A stretch of DNA of 64,000 bases from Pseudomonadota bacterium (GTDB taxonomy: Bacteria > Pseudomonadota > Gammaproteobacteria > Xanthomonadales > Rhodanobacteraceae): NCBI GenBank assembly GCA_021818335.1, contig JAKAEJ010000001.1, positions 45,644 through 109,643 on the forward strand, written 5' to 3'. The translations under genes were made by a program, and so were the position numbers. Below, piece after piece: positions 39,861 to 47,215 of the stretch. The first letter of the stretch is position 1, and each line of letters starts with the position of its first letter. The notes under the pieces were generated by a model. It was not told where the DNA came from. It did not search any database and worked only from the letters and a program-made list of their open reading frames with translations.

Positions 39861-39956
39861 TGCTGCGGGCAACCCGAATCCAGCCCGTGACAAGACGGCC
39901 GCACGCCCGGCGCGGCAATCAGTCAATGGAGAAGGTGCTGGACACGAGGAGAACAT
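39810..39956 (-). CDS. ilv/leu operon leader peptide (48 aa)
   Basis: A 48-codon reading frame from ATG 39956 to TAG 39810-39812, ahead of leuA. Residues 34-42 read LFLLALILI, encoded by CTC TTC CTT CTT GCG CTC ATT CTT ATT: five Leu and two Ile codons in nine. No Val codon lies in the run. The stop codon lies against the antiterminator arm, as expected for a regulatory leader. The ATG sits about where the mapped-by-eye promoter would start transcription, with no SD, so either initiation is leaderless or a downstream TTG (for example in CGGGTTGCCC) is used. Confidence 0.85.
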   Translation of the reverse strand: MFSSCPAPSPLTDCRAGRAAVLSRAGFGLPAAPLFLLALILISPSGAG

Positions 39957-39962
39957 GAGTTG

Positions 39963-39992
39963 AACCTAAATCACTCCAAGCGGGTCTGTCAA
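39963..39992 (-). promoter_or_regulatory. promoter of the BCAA operon
   Basis: A consensus -35 TTGACA (39987-39992) is followed after 18 bp by TAGGTT (39963-39968), a weak -10. The predicted start falls near 39956, at the leader peptide ATG. The perfect -35 box is obvious in this GC-rich setting; the -10 is uncertain. Confidence 0.6.
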
Positions 39993-40056
39993 CAAGATTT
40001 TTGCGTCAGGCGTTGCCGGTGCCGCGGACATCATAAAGTGCCGCAGCTTGACCGGT

Positions 40057-40803
40057 TTACTTGCCAGAACCGCCAATCTTGATCAGCTTCAGGTCGAACA
40101 CGACGGCTTGGTTAGGGCCAACCTGCGGGGGCTGCCCAGCGGCGCCGAAGGCAAATTGCGGCGGCACGAAGACCTGCCAGCGATCACCTGCCACCATCAA
40201 CGGAAGGATCTTCTGCCAGGCGAGGATCATCTTGTCGACCACGAAGCTGATCGGCTTGCCGTTGGCATAGGAACTGGCAAAACCCCGACCATCCGGCAGC
40301 GATGCCCGGAAATTAACCGTCACCGTGGACGTGGCCGTGGGATGCCGGCTCCCCTTTCCATTCTCAAGGACCCGGTACTGGATGCCATCCGGTAAGGTGA
40401 CCACGCCGGGTTTGGTCTTGTTCTGCGCAAGGAAGGCTTCACTGGCCTGGAGGTTCGCCGCTGCAACTTTCCGATACGCTGCAATGGCCTGCGCGCGCAG
40501 CCGCTGCTGCAAACCAGCCAACTGCTGGCGCATGTCCGCGATTGGAACCGCCGGCGTTTCCTTGGCATAGGCATCCTCGAAGCCCTGGATCAGCCGCTTC
40601 GTATCGATATCCACCTTGTGACCCGAGAGATTGCTCCCCACCTCGAATCCAATTGCATACGAAAGCTGGTCGCGGTTGACGGGGATGGACGCCGACGGCG
40701 CAGGCGCGGCAGGGGAAGGACTCGCTGGTGCCGTCTGCGCAGCGACTGCGAACGGCAGGATGGCGACCAGGCTCAGCAGCGGAGTGGTGGCAAACTTGCG
40801 CAT
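40057..40803 (-). CDS. periplasmic FKBP-type peptidyl-prolyl isomerase (FkpA/Mip-like)
   Basis: A 248-residue protein with signal peptide (TPLLSLVAILPFAVAAQ) and an Ala/Pro/Ser linker, an N-terminal dimerisation domain (DQLSYAIGFEVGSNLSGHKVDIDTKRLIQGFEDAYA), a long helix and a C-terminal FKBP domain (TVTVNFRASLPDGRGFASSYANGKPISFVVDKMILAWQKILPLMVAGDRWQVFVPPQFAFG). FKBP landmarks are slightly diverged. It folds envelope proteins. ATG 40803 follows AGAGAGAA. Divergent from the enoyl-CoA hydratase gene. Confidence 0.92.
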   Translation of the reverse strand: MRKFATTPLLSLVAILPFAVAAQTAPASPSPAAPAPSASIPVNRDQLSYAIGFEVGSNLSGHKVDIDTKRLIQGFEDAYAKETPAVPIADMRQQLAGLQQRLRAQAIAAYRKVAAANLQASEAFLAQNKTKPGVVTLPDGIQYRVLENGKGSRHPTATSTVTVNFRASLPDGRGFASSYANGKPISFVVDKMILAWQKILPLMVAGDRWQVFVPPQFAFGAAGQPPQVGPNQAVVFDLKLIKIGGSGK

Positions 40804-40968
40804 GCGGTTCTCTCTTTCTAGGGGGATCGTGTCGGTCGTGAAGCCAACCGTGCGTAGAGTCTCGGGCTGGCCCAAAGGTTCCCCGACATTTAACAATCCC
40901 TTTTCAGGCAGCGCGCCGCCAAACGAGGACCCCCGCGTGCAATGCCATCTCACCGAGGAGAATTCCCG

Positions 40969-41751
40969 ATGCCCGATCCCATCCTGCTGACCCGGGATCA
41001 CGCCGGCATCCGCCGCGTGACCATCAATCGTCCCAGCAAGCTCAATGCGCTGAACCGGCACCTTCTCGCGGAGTTGGCCGTTGCCGTCGAGCAGGCGCGA
41101 GGAGACGACGCCATCCGCGTGCTGGTCCTGGAAGGCGCGGGAGAAAAAGCCTTCGCCGCGGGCGCGGATATCGCCGAGATGGGTGGCTATGGCATTGTCC
41201 AGGCACAACAATTCGCGCGCCATGGTCAAGCCCTGATGCGCACCATCGAATCGATGGGCAAGCCGGTCATTGCCCGAATCCAGGGGCATGCGCTGGGCGG
41301 AGGACTTGAGCTGGCACTGGCATGCCACCTGCGCATCGCCAGCACGCACGCGCGCCTGGGCCAACCTGAGATCAACCTTGGGCTGATTCCCGGCTTCGGG
41401 GGCACGCAGCGGCTGACCCGCCTCTGCGGACGCGCGGCAGCGTTGGAGCTCTGCCTGCTCGGCCAGCCGGTGGAGGCCTTGCGGGCGCACCAACTCGGTC
41501 TGCTGACACGTGTCGTCGAGCCGGCCCGGCTCGACGACGAGATCGACCAAATCGCCCAGCAACTGGCTCGCTCGGCGCCGATCGCGATGGCCCATATCCT
41601 GTCGACCATCAACGAAGGGGGCGAGTGCGGAATCGACCAAGGACTGCTGCTGGAGCAGCAGGCTTTTGCACTTTGCTTTGGCAGCGCCGACGCCCGCGAG
41701 GGCACGCAAGCATTTCTTGCCAAGCGAAAGGCTCGCTTCGAGGGTCGCTGA
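40969..41751 (+). CDS. enoyl-CoA hydratase/isomerase family protein
   Basis: A 260-residue crotonase-fold protein: VTINRPSKLNALNRHLLAEL, KAFAAGADIAEMGGYG (oxyanion hole), IARIQGHALGGGLELALACHLRIAS and the catalytic Glu region GQPEINLGLIPGFGGTQRLTRL. Both Glu residues typical of hydratases (E in GGLELA region and PEINLG) are visible. GAGGAG lies 8 bases before ATG 40969. Probably beta-oxidation or amino-acid breakdown; it stands as a single gene. Confidence 0.92.
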   Translation: MPDPILLTRDHAGIRRVTINRPSKLNALNRHLLAELAVAVEQARGDDAIRVLVLEGAGEKAFAAGADIAEMGGYGIVQAQQFARHGQALMRTIESMGKPVIARIQGHALGGGLELALACHLRIASTHARLGQPEINLGLIPGFGGTQRLTRLCGRAAALELCLLGQPVEALRAHQLGLLTRVVEPARLDDEIDQIAQQLARSAPIAMAHILSTINEGGECGIDQGLLLEQQAFALCFGSADAREGTQAFLAKRKARFEGR

Positions 41752-42022
41752 ACGGTCCTCACCGGCGGTCCGCGACGAGCGACGCCCGAACGAGGCGCCA
41801 AAGGCTTGTCAGCAGGCTCAACGTTGCATACAGTTTGCGCGCCGCGCGCGTGCGCTGCGGCATCCATTTTCCTCGCAATTCGCCCATGGACAGTTACCCG
41901 AGTACCCCCGCGGTGCCAGCGCCCTTTGCGCTCGGCACCGCATTGAAAGCAAGCCGCGCCGCTGGCGCGGGCGGGTACCGCTGATATCCGCTCGCCTCCA
42001 GTGCGCGCACTGGAGGCCAGCC
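41752..42022 (+). promoter_or_regulatory. structured 5' leader of the Nramp-related gene (candidate cis-regulatory RNA)
   Basis: No gene is seen in the 270 bases after the hydratase. From 41895 the sequence can fold into a three-way junction: a closing stem TACCCG (41895-41900) with CGGGTA (41972-41977), a hairpin 41911-41940 (CGGTGCC with GGCACCG, then AGCGC with GCGCT), and a hairpin 41954-41970 (CCGCGCC, loop GCT, GGCGCGG). It is followed by a 24-base perfect palindrome 41994-42017 (arms GCCTCCAGTGCG and CGCACTGGAGGC), whose 3' arm contains the GGAGG SD of the small ORF at 42023. I do not recognise a known riboswitch class. Confidence 0.55.
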
Positions 42023-42193
42023 ATGCCCTGCACCACCCAAGCTGCGCGCGCCATCCCGGGGCCATGCCCCCGCGTCGCCGCTGCCATCCGGCTCCATCGA
42101 TTCGGACTGGCCCTGACCGTCACGGGCCCCGACCGGCGCCCATGCGTCAGCGTGTTGCCCGTAAGTGAACTTCTCCCCAATTCGCAGCCATGA
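42023..42193 (+). CDS. candidate upstream small ORF (56 aa) coupled to the Nramp-related gene
   Basis: ATG 42023 has GGAGG (42012-42016) six bases upstream and runs 56 codons to a TGA that overlaps the transporter's ATG (ATGA). The peptide (MPCTTQAARAIPGPCPRV...) is rich in Pro, Arg and Ala and has no membrane segment. Its SD lies in one arm of a perfect palindrome. It could be a regulatory leader peptide controlling the transporter by translational coupling; alternatively it is a chance frame. Only the sequence arrangement is certain. Confidence 0.45.
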   Translation: MPCTTQAARAIPGPCPRVAAAIRLHRFGLALTVTGPDRRPCVSVLPVSELLPNSQP

Positions 42194-43566
42194 ACGCCCG
42201 ACCAACCGCAGTCCACGATCCAGGCCTCGATCAAGGCGCCCGCGCTGGCTTCAACCAGCGATTGCGCGACCGCCTTCACATCGCCGCACTGCGTGCGCGT
42301 CCGCGCACGCTGCCGAACCGCATCCTGCTCATCCTTGCGCTGGTCGGTCCAGGGCTACTGGTAATGTTGGGAGACAATGACGCCGGTGGCGTATTGACGT
42401 ATGCGCAGACGGGGGCTGCCTATGGCCTAGGCCTGTTTCTGCCCCTCATGCTGGTGCTGGGCGTCGTTGCCTACATCGTGCAGGAAATGACCATCCGCCT
42501 CGGAGCCGTGACCCGACGTGGCCATGCAGAACTGATTTGGAAGCGCTACGGCCCGTTCTGGGGGATTTTCTCGCTAGTCGATCTGGTACTCGCCAACGTG
42601 CTGACCCTGGTCACCGAGTTCATCGGCATCCGGATTGGCGGTCTGGCATTTGGCATCCCGTATGCCGTCAGCGTGCCGCTGACCCTTGCATTCGTTGTGG
42701 GGACGCTCGTGTTTCTCCGTTACTGGGCGTGGGAGCGCGTCGCACTGGCGATCGCCGCCCTAAACCTTGTGTTCGTGCCGCTGGTGTGGATGGCCAAGCC
42801 CGACTGGAGCGAGGTGGCGCATGCTTTTACGGGGGGCGGATGGATACTTCCAGGCGGCGCACTTTCCGCGACATTCCTCGTCCTGCTGTCGGCGAACATC
42901 GGCACTAGCATCGCGCCGTGGCAGCTCTTCTTCCAGCAATCCTGCGTCGTCGACAAGGGATTGCTGCCCAAGGACATAGCCGCCAGTCGCCGCGACCTAA
43001 TGCTCGGCGTGGCTGGCATGGTGCTTGTGGCGATGGCCATCATCATTCTGGGCGCGACTGTGCTGGCCCGCTTGCCGGATGCCAAGGACATGACCGCTGG
43101 CGCCGTGCTGAATGCATTGCGCACCGATCTCGGCGACACGGCGATGAAACTGTTCGCGCTGGGATTGGTCGAGGCTGGTCTCATTGCATCGGTCGTAATT
43201 ACCGCGAGTACGGCGTGGGCCATTGGCGAGGCGTTTGACCTACCCCGTTCGCTCAATGCCAGCCCCGCACAGGCTTGGCGCTTTTATGCCCCAGCGGTCA
43301 TGGGCACGGTGGTTGCCGCCGGAGTCGTGCTATTCCCCAACCTGCCACTTGGATTCCTCAACATCAGCGTGCAGGTCATCGCCACGGTATTCATGCCGGC
43401 TGCGATGCTTTTCCTACTGATGCTGCTAAACGACCGCGACCTGATGGGGGATCACGTCAACACGATGCGGCGCAACGCCGTTGCCATCGTGATCATGGCG
43501 GCCCTGATTCTTTGCAACGTCCTGTACGGACTGGTCACCGTCTTTCCTCACCTCTTTGGAAACTGA
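42190..43566 (+). CDS. Nramp-related divalent-metal transporter (Mg-type-like)
   Basis: A 458-residue protein with about 11 membrane helices of the Nramp (SLC11) fold. In helix 1 the canonical GPG...DPGN appears as GPGLLVMLGDNDAGG, so D64 is kept but the Asn ligand is Gly67. In helix 6 the canonical MPHN is APWQ (SANIGTSIAPWQLFFQQ), losing the Met ligand. Loss of both is described for Nramp-related magnesium transporters, so Mg rather than Mn/Fe is plausible (inference). A ~40-residue basic N-terminal extension is present. It is cotranscribed with the 65-residue protein 3 bp downstream. Confidence 0.88.
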   Translation: MNARPTAVHDPGLDQGARAGFNQRLRDRLHIAALRARPRTLPNRILLILALVGPGLLVMLGDNDAGGVLTYAQTGAAYGLGLFLPLMLVLGVVAYIVQEMTIRLGAVTRRGHAELIWKRYGPFWGIFSLVDLVLANVLTLVTEFIGIRIGGLAFGIPYAVSVPLTLAFVVGTLVFLRYWAWERVALAIAALNLVFVPLVWMAKPDWSEVAHAFTGGGWILPGGALSATFLVLLSANIGTSIAPWQLFFQQSCVVDKGLLPKDIAASRRDLMLGVAGMVLVAMAIIILGATVLARLPDAKDMTAGAVLNALRTDLGDTAMKLFALGLVEAGLIASVVITASTAWAIGEAFDLPRSLNASPAQAWRFYAPAVMGTVVAAGVVLFPNLPLGFLNISVQVIATVFMPAAMLFLLMLLNDRDLMGDHVNTMRRNAVAIVIMAALILCNVLYGLVTVFPHLFGN

Positions 43567-43569
43567 GCC

Positions 43570-43767
43570 ATGAGAGATCTCGATCAATACAGCGAGGCCG
43601 AACTCGAAGCGCTCCTGGCCGAGGAAGGCTGGGACGAACCCCTGGCGCCCGTGCATCGGCAGCAGCTCAAACCATGGCAGCAGGCCGTCTTCTGGGGACT
43701 ACGAATCTATGTGGTCATCATGTGCGTGATCGTGCTGTGGGCGTTCACCGCGGGCGTCCACGCTTGA
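43570..43767 (+). CDS. small membrane protein (65 aa) following the transporter
   Basis: A 65-residue protein: an acidic N-terminus (MRDLDQYSEAELEALLAEEGWDEP) followed by one hydrophobic helix (about 38-60, VFWGLRIYVVIMCVIVLWAF). The gene starts 3 bases after the transporter stop, so it is cotranscribed and is a candidate accessory or regulatory subunit. No family recognised. Confidence 0.78.
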   Translation: MRDLDQYSEAELEALLAEEGWDEPLAPVHRQQLKPWQQAVFWGLRIYVVIMCVIVLWAFTAGVHA

Positions 43768-43876
43768 CGCGCGGACATCACCACGCGCGGATGCAACAAC
43801 GCCTGGGTGGAACGTCGACCCCTTTTTTGCGAGCATGCGGGGATCGAAGGCACTGGAACGCCGGAGAACGGGCACC

Positions 43877-44260
43877 ATGAAAGCTTTGATCCTCGTCGTC
43901 GCCCTGGCCGGCGCCTCATGCGTTTCAACATCTGCCAGGGCACATGCGTCGATGCCAACGCCCGGGGCAGAGCCCGCCAGTGGCAGTTCATCCCGCGGCA
44001 ACGAATTCACCGCCGCACTTTCGCGCAACAGACCCAGTGTCGGCACCACGGTGGCCGAGGCGACGGAACGCGGCCGGTCCGACGCCGCCCGGACGGAGCG
44101 CCCGGTTGGTGCCGTAAACGGTTTGGCCCGCACGGCAACTACACGCTCCCGCGTCGAGACCCAACCAATCGCCCTCCCCCCTCTCCAGCCAGCTGTGCAA
44201 TCAATGCACGCAAGACGACCCTTGAGCTGGAAGTCGCTCTTGCCCGGTTCGATCCAATAG
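43877..44260 (+). CDS. hypothetical secreted protein (127 aa)
   Basis: ATG 43877 (GGAG 10 bases before) opens MKALILVVALAGASCVSTSARAHA, a signal peptide or, given the Cys, a possible lipoprotein. The rest is low-complexity Ser/Thr/Arg/Pro-rich with no recognisable domain and ends near WKSLLPGSIQ. An ATG 42 bases upstream is also in frame. Moderate confidence because composition is biased and frames on the other strand are also open. Confidence 0.55.
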   Translation: MKALILVVALAGASCVSTSARAHASMPTPGAEPASGSSSRGNEFTAALSRNRPSVGTTVAEATERGRSDAARTERPVGAVNGLARTATTRSRVETQPIALPPLQPAVQSMHARRPLSWKSLLPGSIQ

Positions 44261-44424
44261 CGCGGCGCCGCGAGCAGTGCCGTCGCTCATGGGTCGCACC
44301 AGCGTCTGGGGCGATTCGAAATGCAAAGCCAGGTGGCCGATTCGAGGTTAGCGACAGGCCATACGGCGCCGATGAATCGACCGGTGCCGCATCGGCTTCG
44401 AGAAAGCCCCGATCACCCCGGTCA

Positions 44425-45819
44425 TCAACGAACTGGAGGGAAGCGAAGGTGGAAGCGAGCTCCACCCAGTGCTCCCGAGCGGTCCACTGCGAGTTCCGCA
44501 CGGTAGGCGTGGACCAGATCGACGACAATGGCAAGGCCAATGCCGTGCCCTTGCACACGCTCGTCACCGCGCACGCCTCGTTGCAGCAGGCGTTCGACAT
44601 TCTCGGGAGGAACACCGGGACCATCATCTTCGACCGTGATCGCCAGCCCTTCGCGCAAGGCGGCGGCATCCTGTTCACGGTGAACGCTCAACAGTACACG
44701 TGAACGTGCCCACTTGAACGCATTCTCGAGGAGATTGCCAAGGATTTCGAGTAGGTCGCCTTCAGTGCCATAGAACCTCGCCTCGGGATCGATATCGAAC
44801 TCGCAGAGGATCTTGCGCGCCGCATAGACTTTTTCGAGGCCTTGAACGAGCGACTCGGCGTGCAGCGCTACGTGGACGGGAGCCGCGAACGTTTGCCTGC
44901 CCTTGGCTGCCGAACGCGAAAGCTGGTAGGCGACGATGCCATCCATTCGCCGCACCTGTTCGAGCACGTCATGGCATACCTGCAGCGGCGCAGTGCCACC
45001 ATCCGACTCGAACCGTGCGCGGATGACCGCCAACGGGGTCTTCAGGCTGTGCGCGAGGTCGGCCAGCGTGTTGCGCTGCCGCTCAAGGTTCTCTCGCTCC
45101 GCCTGGATGATCGTGTTAAACCCGCGCGTGAGACCGGATATCTCCGGGGGATAGTCGGCCGATAAACCGGTTGCGACCCCACGCTGCACACGAAGCAACT
45201 CCGCACGTACCCGCCGCAACGGGGATAGGCTCCATCGCAACAATGCCTGCTGCATCATCAGAAGCGCAACGCCAAGCCCCAGCAGCCAAAGCGCGAGGGT
45301 TCGCCTATACGCCGAAATCTCGCGCGCAAAGGCGCGGTCCGATTCCGCAATGTGCAGAGTAAGTCGGCGAGGTTTCCCATTCGGCACGTCCCATGAGATG
45401 CCCTCGCTGAGCACGAAGACGGGGCCTACGGACGGCCCATCCACTGGTCCGCGGAAATCGACCTGGCCAGGCCGAAGGTTCCGCATGTCCGGCAACACAC
45501 CGCCACGCGCTGAACGCGAGGACCAGCGCACGCCTTCGCCGTTGCTGATCACCGCGTACAAACCTGAGCGCGGACGATCAAAGTCCGGTTGGGGCGGTGT
45601 ATCCGGAGGGATCAGCGTGCCATCGCGGCGCATGTCGAAGCCGGCGAGATACGCATACAGATAGCTCTGCAAGCGCTCTCGCTCAGCCGTGCGAGACCCT
45701 TCGTAATACGCTCGGTCGAGGGCAAACCCCGTCACGCCGAGGAAGGCCACCAGGGCCAGAAGGGAGGCCCAGGCCGACCGGGCAAACAACGAGAGGGGCG
45801 GGGCGTGTTCAGGCCTCAT
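44425..45819 (-). CDS. PhoQ-like sensor histidine kinase
   Basis: A 464-residue inner-membrane kinase: TM1 (about 15-36), a periplasmic sensor (about 40-165), TM2 (about 180-200), HAMP-like linker, H box LADLAHSLKTPLAVIRARFES, N box ILGNLLENAFKWARSRV, G boxes EDDGPGVPPENVERL and HGIGLAIVVDLVHAYRAEL. The HSLKTPLAV box is the PhoQ type. It overlaps the response regulator gene by 11 bases, downstream in the PepSY-regulator-kinase operon. Confidence 0.93.
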   Translation of the reverse strand: MRPEHAPPLSLFARSAWASLLALVAFLGVTGFALDRAYYEGSRTAERERLQSYLYAYLAGFDMRRDGTLIPPDTPPQPDFDRPRSGLYAVISNGEGVRWSSRSARGGVLPDMRNLRPGQVDFRGPVDGPSVGPVFVLSEGISWDVPNGKPRRLTLHIAESDRAFAREISAYRRTLALWLLGLGVALLMMQQALLRWSLSPLRRVRAELLRVQRGVATGLSADYPPEISGLTRGFNTIIQAERENLERQRNTLADLAHSLKTPLAVIRARFESDGGTAPLQVCHDVLEQVRRMDGIVAYQLSRSAAKGRQTFAAPVHVALHAESLVQGLEKVYAARKILCEFDIDPEARFYGTEGDLLEILGNLLENAFKWARSRVLLSVHREQDAAALREGLAITVEDDGPGVPPENVERLLQRGVRGDERVQGHGIGLAIVVDLVHAYRAELAVDRSGALGGARFHLRFPPVR

Positions 45820-46501
45820 CGGCCTCGCTGCGCGGAATCGCGAAGCGGTAGCCACGTCCGCGGACGGTCTCGATGGGCTTCAACGTGCCCTCCGGATCAA
45901 GCTTGCGGCGCAAGCGCCCGATGAACACCTCCAGTACATTGGAGTCGCGATCGAAGTCCTGCTGGTAGATGTGCTCGGTCAGGTCGGCCTTGGACACCAA
46001 CTCGCCCGCATGCAGCATCAGGTACTCAAGCACCTTGTATTCGTAGCTCGTGAGGTCGGCAGGCTTGTCATTTACGGAAACGGTCTGCGCGGTCGTATCC
46101 AACAGTACGGGGCCACAACGCAACACCGGCTTGGACCAACCACTTGCGCGCCGAACCAATGCATTTATGCGCGCCAGCAGTTCCTCAACATGGAACGGCT
46201 TGACCAGATAGTCGTCCGCACCATGCTTGAGCGCTTCGACCTTGTCCTGCCATGAGCCACGGGCCGTAAGGATGAGAATCGGGAAGCGCTGCCCTGCTTC
46301 ACGGAGCGCCTTCACCAATTCCATCCCTGACAACTTGGGCAGGCCAAGGTCGATGATGGCAAGGTCGAATGGCACCTCCCGCCCCTGGAATAGTCCGTCC
46401 TCTCCATCAACCGCCATATCCACGGCATAGCCGTCGCGCTTGAGGCGCGCCGCCAGTGTCTCGCGCAGCGCGGCCTCATCTTCCACTAGCAGAATGCGCA
46501 T
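45809..46501 (-). CDS. PhoP-like OmpR-family response regulator
   Basis: A 230-residue regulator. Receiver: RILLVEDEAALRETLAARL with acidic cluster, phospho-Asp in LAIIDLGLPKLSGMEL, ILTARGSWQDKVEALKHGADDYLVKPFH with conserved Thr and Lys. C-terminal winged helix: LTSYEYKVLEYLMLHAGELVSKADLTEHIYQQDFDRDSNVLEVFIGRLRRKLDP..IETVRGRGYRFAIP. It pairs with the kinase just downstream; TGATG overlap with the PepSY gene upstream. Confidence 0.95.
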   Translation of the reverse strand: MRILLVEDEAALRETLAARLKRDGYAVDMAVDGEDGLFQGREVPFDLAIIDLGLPKLSGMELVKALREAGQRFPILILTARGSWQDKVEALKHGADDYLVKPFHVEELLARINALVRRASGWSKPVLRCGPVLLDTTAQTVSVNDKPADLTSYEYKVLEYLMLHAGELVSKADLTEHIYQQDFDRDSNVLEVFIGRLRRKLDPEGTLKPIETVRGRGYRFAIPRSEADEA

Positions 46502-46752
46502 CAGCGTTTCTCCTTCAGTTCGGTGCGAACCTGCACCACCTTGACCATGCCCGAAGGCGTGATCACCTTGATGCGGTAAATCACTTCGCGGCGCCCCACA
46601 CGCATTGCATCCGCCGACAGAACCTTGCCGCCGGTTTCCTGCTGCACCTTGGCCACCGCCTGATCAAGCGTGACTTCGGGTTGCTCCGTGGCCCGGGCCG
46701 CGCCGAGCGACAGGAGCAGTGCAAGCGCGAGAACGAATCGGTTGGGTTTCAT
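46501..46752 (-). CDS. secreted PepSY-domain protein (83 aa)
   Basis: An 83-residue protein with signal peptide (FVLALALLLSLGAARATE) and one PepSY domain (VTLDQAVAKVQQETGGKVLSADAMRVGRREVIYRIKVITPSGMVKVVQV). Periplasmic PepSY proteins are thought to modulate sensor kinases or proteases; being first in an operon with a PhoQ-like kinase, it may tune that kinase (inference). Confidence 0.88.
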   Translation of the reverse strand: MKPNRFVLALALLLSLGAARATEQPEVTLDQAVAKVQQETGGKVLSADAMRVGRREVIYRIKVITPSGMVKVVQVRTELKEKR

Positions 46753-47215
46753 GGCGGCATGTTAATTCAGCTTGTTCAGGTAGCTTGCCGCGTTCGCGCT
46801 GTCGGCGCCGGAATCCTGCCTGAACCGACAGCGATCGACCCGGTTCAAGCTGGATGGCCAGCGGCGCGTGGATAGGCCCAGCCGGAGACCGGCCGGCCAG
46901 AGCACGAACGCCCCCCACGGTGCTGAGCACGAGTATGCCAACGGGTATTATGGCCTTCCATGCAAAAGACTGGCGGATCAAGGGAATCGCAAGGCTGCGG
47001 CGACACGGCCATACCGCGAACCATGCCCGGCACCCGCCCCCAAGCGCGGCAATCTGTCGCGCCTGTCGATCAACGGGTCCCTGCACCGCCGGACATGCGC
47101 CATCACCACCGTTTCCCGAGCGCCCCGCCTGCTCGCGCTGCCTGCGCCGAAGCGCCCAGCATGAAACCCTGCCAAGCGGCGTCACAGCGCGCGCAAGTCG
47201 GGCGCGACGCCAGCG
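46753..47215. other. 463-bp region between the PepSY operon and dusA, no confident gene
   Basis: On the minus strand one frame carries a hydrophobic stretch (AIIPVGILVLSTVGGVRAL, about 46914-46970) and a neighbouring frame gives a protein-like end DSGADSANAASYLNKLN with stop at 46761-46766. Together they look like remnants of a small membrane protein broken by at least one shift, but no start or full frame can be built. The promoter of the PepSY operon must also lie here. Direct repeats TTCAG at 46766 and 46775 fall inside that ending. Confidence 0.45.

Noticed and set aside
41895..41980. yybP-ykoY manganese or M-box magnesium riboswitch before the Nramp-related gene
   Set aside because: The conserved loop sequences of those classes (for example GGGGAGUAG) are not present; I report only an unclassified structured element.
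46766..46779. TTCAG direct repeats as a PhoP box upstream of the PepSY-PhoP-like operon
   Set aside because: The 9-bp spacing is not that of known PhoP boxes, they lie 14-27 bases before the start codon, and they are better explained as codons of a possible gene end (LNKLN).
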